Assembly: GCA_002345705.1 (NCBI GenBank)
Contig: DDWO01000005.1
Location: forward strand, 197,983-241,723
From: Acholeplasmataceae bacterium UBA2284
GTDB taxonomy: Bacteria; Bacillota_I; Bacilli_A; Acholeplasmatales; Acholeplasmataceae
DNA length: 43,741 bases
Direction of reading: 5' to 3'
Shown: positions 41,190-43,741 of the stretch, in pieces
How the letters are laid out: every line of letters starts with the position of its first letter
Numbering within the stretch: the stretch's first letter is position 1
Made by a program: the position numbers and the translations under genes
The notes under the pieces: model-generated
Database searches by the model: none
Seen by the model: the letters and a program-made list of their open reading frames with translations, nothing else
Told to the model about the DNA's origin: nothing

Positions 41190-43376
41190 ATGAATGTAGT
41201 AAAAAGAAATGGTGCTGTAGAACCGTTCGATTTAAACAAGATTGCTAACGCAATGCAAAAAGCCTACAAAAGCGTCGGAATTTCATTTACTGATGACGAA
41301 TGCTTAAAGCAGGCTACAGAGATTACCAAGGCATATCCAAAGACTCAAGATGTAAGTATTGAAACTATACAGGATGATGTTGAACTTTACTTAATGAAGA
41401 AGAAGCATTATGATGCTGCTAGATCCTATATTAAGTATAGAGAAAAACAAAAGACTGATCGTGATAATCCATGGGGAGATAACGACGATCGTCAAGACTT
41501 AATCCTAAACAAGTATTTAATTCCAGGAGAAGGAAAGAAAGAGTTTATTAAGCGTATTGCTTTTGGAAACTCATCTCTTGAAAAGATATTAAGAAGAAAA
41601 GAAGCTATTTTTGGTGGTAGAAATCTTTACGCAATCGGTAGAGAAGGAAACATTACTGGAAGTAACTGTTATGTAACACAAGACCCTGAAGATTCACTAG
41701 AAAGCATTTATAAGGTTGACTATCAAATAGCTAGAACCTATAGCTATGGTGGTGGCCAAGGTATGAATCTATCAAAGATTCGTCCAAAAGGTGCTAAGGT
41801 GAATAACTCATCGAATACTACACCTGGTGTGATGGTATTCGCTGAAAAGTATTCTCATACGACACTAAACACACAACAAGACAATCGCCGTGGTGCATTG
41901 ATGCTTGTATTAAATATTGATCATCCTGACATTATTGATTTTATTACGACTAAGCTAGATTTAAGTAAAGTCAATGGAGCTAACATTTCAATCGCGATAA
42001 CAGATCCTTTCATGAAGGCTGTTGAAAATAACGAAATGTGGACAATGAGCTTTGAAACTCCTTATGAATCTATTGAAAAAAAGATTAATGCTAAGGATTT
42101 ATTAAAGCTTGTTGGATATGCTGCACACACCATGGGAGACCCAGGTGTTGTATTCATTGACCATATGAATGATTATCATTTTCTATCAGAATATGATGAT
42201 GTTAAATTCACTGCAACTAACCCTTGTGGAGAACAACCATTAATGCCTCATGGATCTTGTAATCTAGGTAGCATTAACTTAAATGCATTTGTTAAAAATC
42301 CATTTACAGAATCTGCAGTTTATGATTGGGATCGCTTTGACTTTGTAGTGAAAGAAATGATTGGTTCACTTGACGATTTACTAACCATGTTAGGCGATCG
42401 CCACGCACTTCCTGAACAAAGAGAACACGTTACCCAATATAGAGAAGTTGGTCTTGGAGTGATGGGTCTAGCTGACCTTGCTTTAAGTTTGAGACTTCCT
42501 TATGGTAGTCCTGAATTCTTAGAGTTCTTAGATAAGATGATGAGAAAAATGTTAAACTCTGCAACTCAAGCATCTGCACTACGTGCTAAGGAATTAGGAA
42601 GCTTCCCAAGATTTGATTACAATAAGGTTTCATCATCATCATTTTATAAGACAGGCATTGACCCTGATACAGATGAACTTGTTAGAAAATATGGAATGAG
42701 AAACTCAAGATTATTATCAATCGCTCCTACAGGATCTATATCTAATATACTAGGCGTAAGTGGCGGTGTAGAGCCATTCTTCCAAATTAATTATACAAGA
42801 AGAATCGTGTCTATGTTTGATGAAGAAAAGACAATTACCATTTGGGAAAAGACACCAGTTGCTTTAGCGAAAGCAATGGGAGTTGAACCAGAAAAACTTC
42901 CAGAATGGGCATTGATTACTTCACAGAACATATCCTTTATGGAACGCGCACACGTGCAAGCAACCATTCAAAAATATGTAGATACAGCAATCAGTTCAAC
43001 ATTTAATCTTCATAACAGTGCAACTGTTGAAGATGTAATGGATATTTATAAGACAGCATGGAAACTAGGATTCAAGGGTGCAACTGTATTTAGAGACAGA
43101 TGTGCGAAGATCGGTATTCTTGCTGGTATTAATGAAAACACTGAAGACTTAAATCCTGCAACTCCTCCACATGTTCATATGGAAGAAAAATGGACAAATA
43201 AGAAGACTGGTGTTGTCAAGGAATATGTGACTCACATTGCAGTATCCTCAAGTGGTCATACACCTGAAAAAATTGAGAAGGAATTATGCCCATTATGTGG
43301 CGATGTCTTGATTAAGAAACAAGGTTGTATCCATTGTAATAATAATGATTGTGACTACGAAAAGTGTGCAATCTAA
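41190..43376 (+). CDS. nrdJ: Class II (adenosylcobalamin-dependent) ribonucleotide reductase
   Basis: A 728-residue enzyme reducing ribonucleotides to deoxyribonucleotides without oxygen, using vitamin B12 coenzyme. The N-terminus has an ATP-cone-like allosteric domain (VVKRNGAVEPFD). The core shows RGALMLVLNIDHPDI, the catalytic Cys motif NPCGEQPLMPHGSCNLGSINL near residue 347 and the radical-loop segment APTGSISNILGVSGG near 513. The C-terminus has a Cys-rich tail (CPLCGD, then CIHC, then CDYEKC) of the type that re-reduces the active site. No small radical-generating subunit follows, which supports class II over class I. ATG 41190 fits AAGAGGTGG; the frame is open further upstream. Confidence 0.92.
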   Translation: MNVVKRNGAVEPFDLNKIANAMQKAYKSVGISFTDDECLKQATEITKAYPKTQDVSIETIQDDVELYLMKKKHYDAARSYIKYREKQKTDRDNPWGDNDDRQDLILNKYLIPGEGKKEFIKRIAFGNSSLEKILRRKEAIFGGRNLYAIGREGNITGSNCYVTQDPEDSLESIYKVDYQIARTYSYGGGQGMNLSKIRPKGAKVNNSSNTTPGVMVFAEKYSHTTLNTQQDNRRGALMLVLNIDHPDIIDFITTKLDLSKVNGANISIAITDPFMKAVENNEMWTMSFETPYESIEKKINAKDLLKLVGYAAHTMGDPGVVFIDHMNDYHFLSEYDDVKFTATNPCGEQPLMPHGSCNLGSINLNAFVKNPFTESAVYDWDRFDFVVKEMIGSLDDLLTMLGDRHALPEQREHVTQYREVGLGVMGLADLALSLRLPYGSPEFLEFLDKMMRKMLNSATQASALRAKELGSFPRFDYNKVSSSSFYKTGIDPDTDELVRKYGMRNSRLLSIAPTGSISNILGVSGGVEPFFQINYTRRIVSMFDEEKTITIWEKTPVALAKAMGVEPEKLPEWALITSQNISFMERAHVQATIQKYVDTAISSTFNLHNSATVEDVMDIYKTAWKLGFKGATVFRDRCAKIGILAGINENTEDLNPATPPHVHMEEKWTNKKTGVVKEYVTHIAVSSSGHTPEKIEKELCPLCGDVLIKKQGCIHCNNNDCDYEKCAI

Positions 43377-43389
43377 TCTAATAAGTATA

Positions 43390-43420
43390 ACGGGCTAGCA
43401 AATAGCCCGTTTCTTTTTTT
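43390..43420 (+). terminator. Intrinsic terminator after nrdJ
   Basis: ACGGGCTA (43390-43397) pairs with TAGCCCGT (43403-43410), loop GCAAA, followed by a T run. Confidence 0.9.
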
Positions 43421-43433
43421 AGCACTAACAAAC

Positions 43434-43462
43434 TTGACAAGAACATTATTTTTGAATACAAT
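43434..43462 (+). promoter_or_regulatory. htpG promoter
   Basis: A perfect -35 TTGACA (43434-43439) and TACAAT (43457-43462) are 17 bases apart. GGAGG (43469-43473) then serves ATG 43483. Confidence 0.8.
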
Positions 43463-43482
43463 TTTTATGGAGGCGATATCAT

Positions 43483-43741
43483 ATGGCAAAGACACAAAAT
43501 TTTAAAACAGAATCTCAAAAACTATTACACTTAATGACACATTCAATCTACACACAAAAGGAAATATTCTTGAGAGAACTTATTTCTAACGCAAGTGATG
43601 CGATTGATAAGCGTCATTATCTATCCTTAACGGATGAACAGGTAGAATCAGATACCTATGAAATTTGGATTACTCCAAATGAAGCAGATAACAAATTAGT
43701 TATCGCTGATAATGGAATTGGTTTTACTGAGGAAGAGCTTG
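43483..43741 (+). CDS. htpG: Chaperone HtpG (Hsp90), N-terminal fragment (cut by window end)
   Basis: The first 86 codons of a bacterial Hsp90. The ATP-binding GHKL domain is visible: KLLHLMTHSIYTQKEIFLRELISNASDAIDK near residues 13-43, with the catalytic Glu in FLREL and the Asn in ISNASDA, and LVIADNGIGFTEEEL at the end with the adenine-contacting Asp. GGAGG lies 9 bases before the ATG. The frame is open to the last base, so the gene continues outside the window. The promoter is housekeeping-like; only half of a CIRCE-like site is seen. Confidence 0.95.
   Translation, partial: MAKTQNFKTESQKLLHLMTHSIYTQKEIFLRELISNASDAIDKRHYLSLTDEQVESDTYEIWITPNEADNKLVIADNGIGFTEEEL

Noticed and set aside
43414..43436. 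CIRCE element before htpG
   Set aside because: Only one half-site-like TTAGCACTAA is seen; the matching GAGTGCTAA at the proper spacing is absent.
1..43741. Mycoplasma-type code with TGA as Trp
   Set aside because: murK, hisH, hisIE and the receiver protein end in TGA at correct family lengths, and Trp is encoded by TGG. The standard code fits.
1..43741. Insertion sequences, prophage genes, tRNA or rRNA genes
   Set aside because: No transposase, integrase, terminal inverted repeats flanked by duplications, or cloverleaf-like sequence was found by eye. A tRNAscan or Rfam run could still reveal a short RNA gene.

Overview
This window comes from an AT-rich bacterium that uses the standard genetic code (many genes end in TGA; Trp is TGG). 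It looks like a single-membrane, low-GC Firmicutes/Tenericutes-type organism. Shine-Dalgarno sites are strong, several secreted proteins are lipoproteins, promoters are of the TTGACA-N17-TATAAT type with frequent extended -10 elements, and no outer-membrane genes are seen. Gene content (class II ribonucleotide reductase, ice-binding lipoprotein, 2[4Fe-4S] ferredoxin, RND pump without an adaptor) would fit a marine or cold, oxygen-poor relative of Haloplasma/Izemoplasma/Acholeplasma. That placement is inference, not a database result.

Layout. (1) 1-8.9 kb: one tightly packed plus-strand operon for import and breakdown of peptidoglycan amino sugars. It holds the end of a DUF5696 protein, two MalF/MalG-type permeases, a YesL-like protein, NamZ, NagZ, a MurK-type kinase, MurQ and NagB, closed by a terminator. 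(2) 8.9-12.2 kb: two small envelope proteins, then a DEAD-box RNA helicase with a long structured leader. (3) 12.2-16.8 kb: a small ferredoxin (minus), a cytochrome b5-like lipoprotein with a ferric-reductase-like membrane protein, an ice-binding (DUF3494) lipoprotein, two small membrane proteins, and an azoreductase-like FMN reductase whose promoter carries a perfect 18-bp palindrome.

(4) 16.86-25.2 kb: a complete histidine operon hisZ-G-D-C-B-H-A-F-IE-K, with overlapping or nearly touching genes. Its leader encodes a 23-residue peptide with four His codons in five positions. A pause hairpin, a candidate antiterminator pairing and an intrinsic terminator follow, so the leader reads as a classical translation-coupled attenuator. 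It is the most striking object in the window, because histidine operons in this part of the tree are usually expected to use T-box leaders.

(5) 25.2-31.8 kb: an Mpv17-like membrane protein, a DUF6054 protein, and a three-gene module: a degenerate metallo-beta-lactamase/GGDEF/receiver protein, a HEAT-repeat glycosyltransferase, and a GtrA-like protein. (6) 31.9-36 kb: an RND exporter and its TetR regulator in one transcript, starting on a GC-rich palindromic operator. (7) 36-40.8 kb: a methyltransferase, two small lipoproteins, then a minus-strand pair made of a nuclease-helicase of the XPD/DinG type and an SRAP abasic-site protein. (8) 41-43.7 kb: adenosylcobalamin-type ribonucleotide reductase and the start of htpG, which runs off the window.
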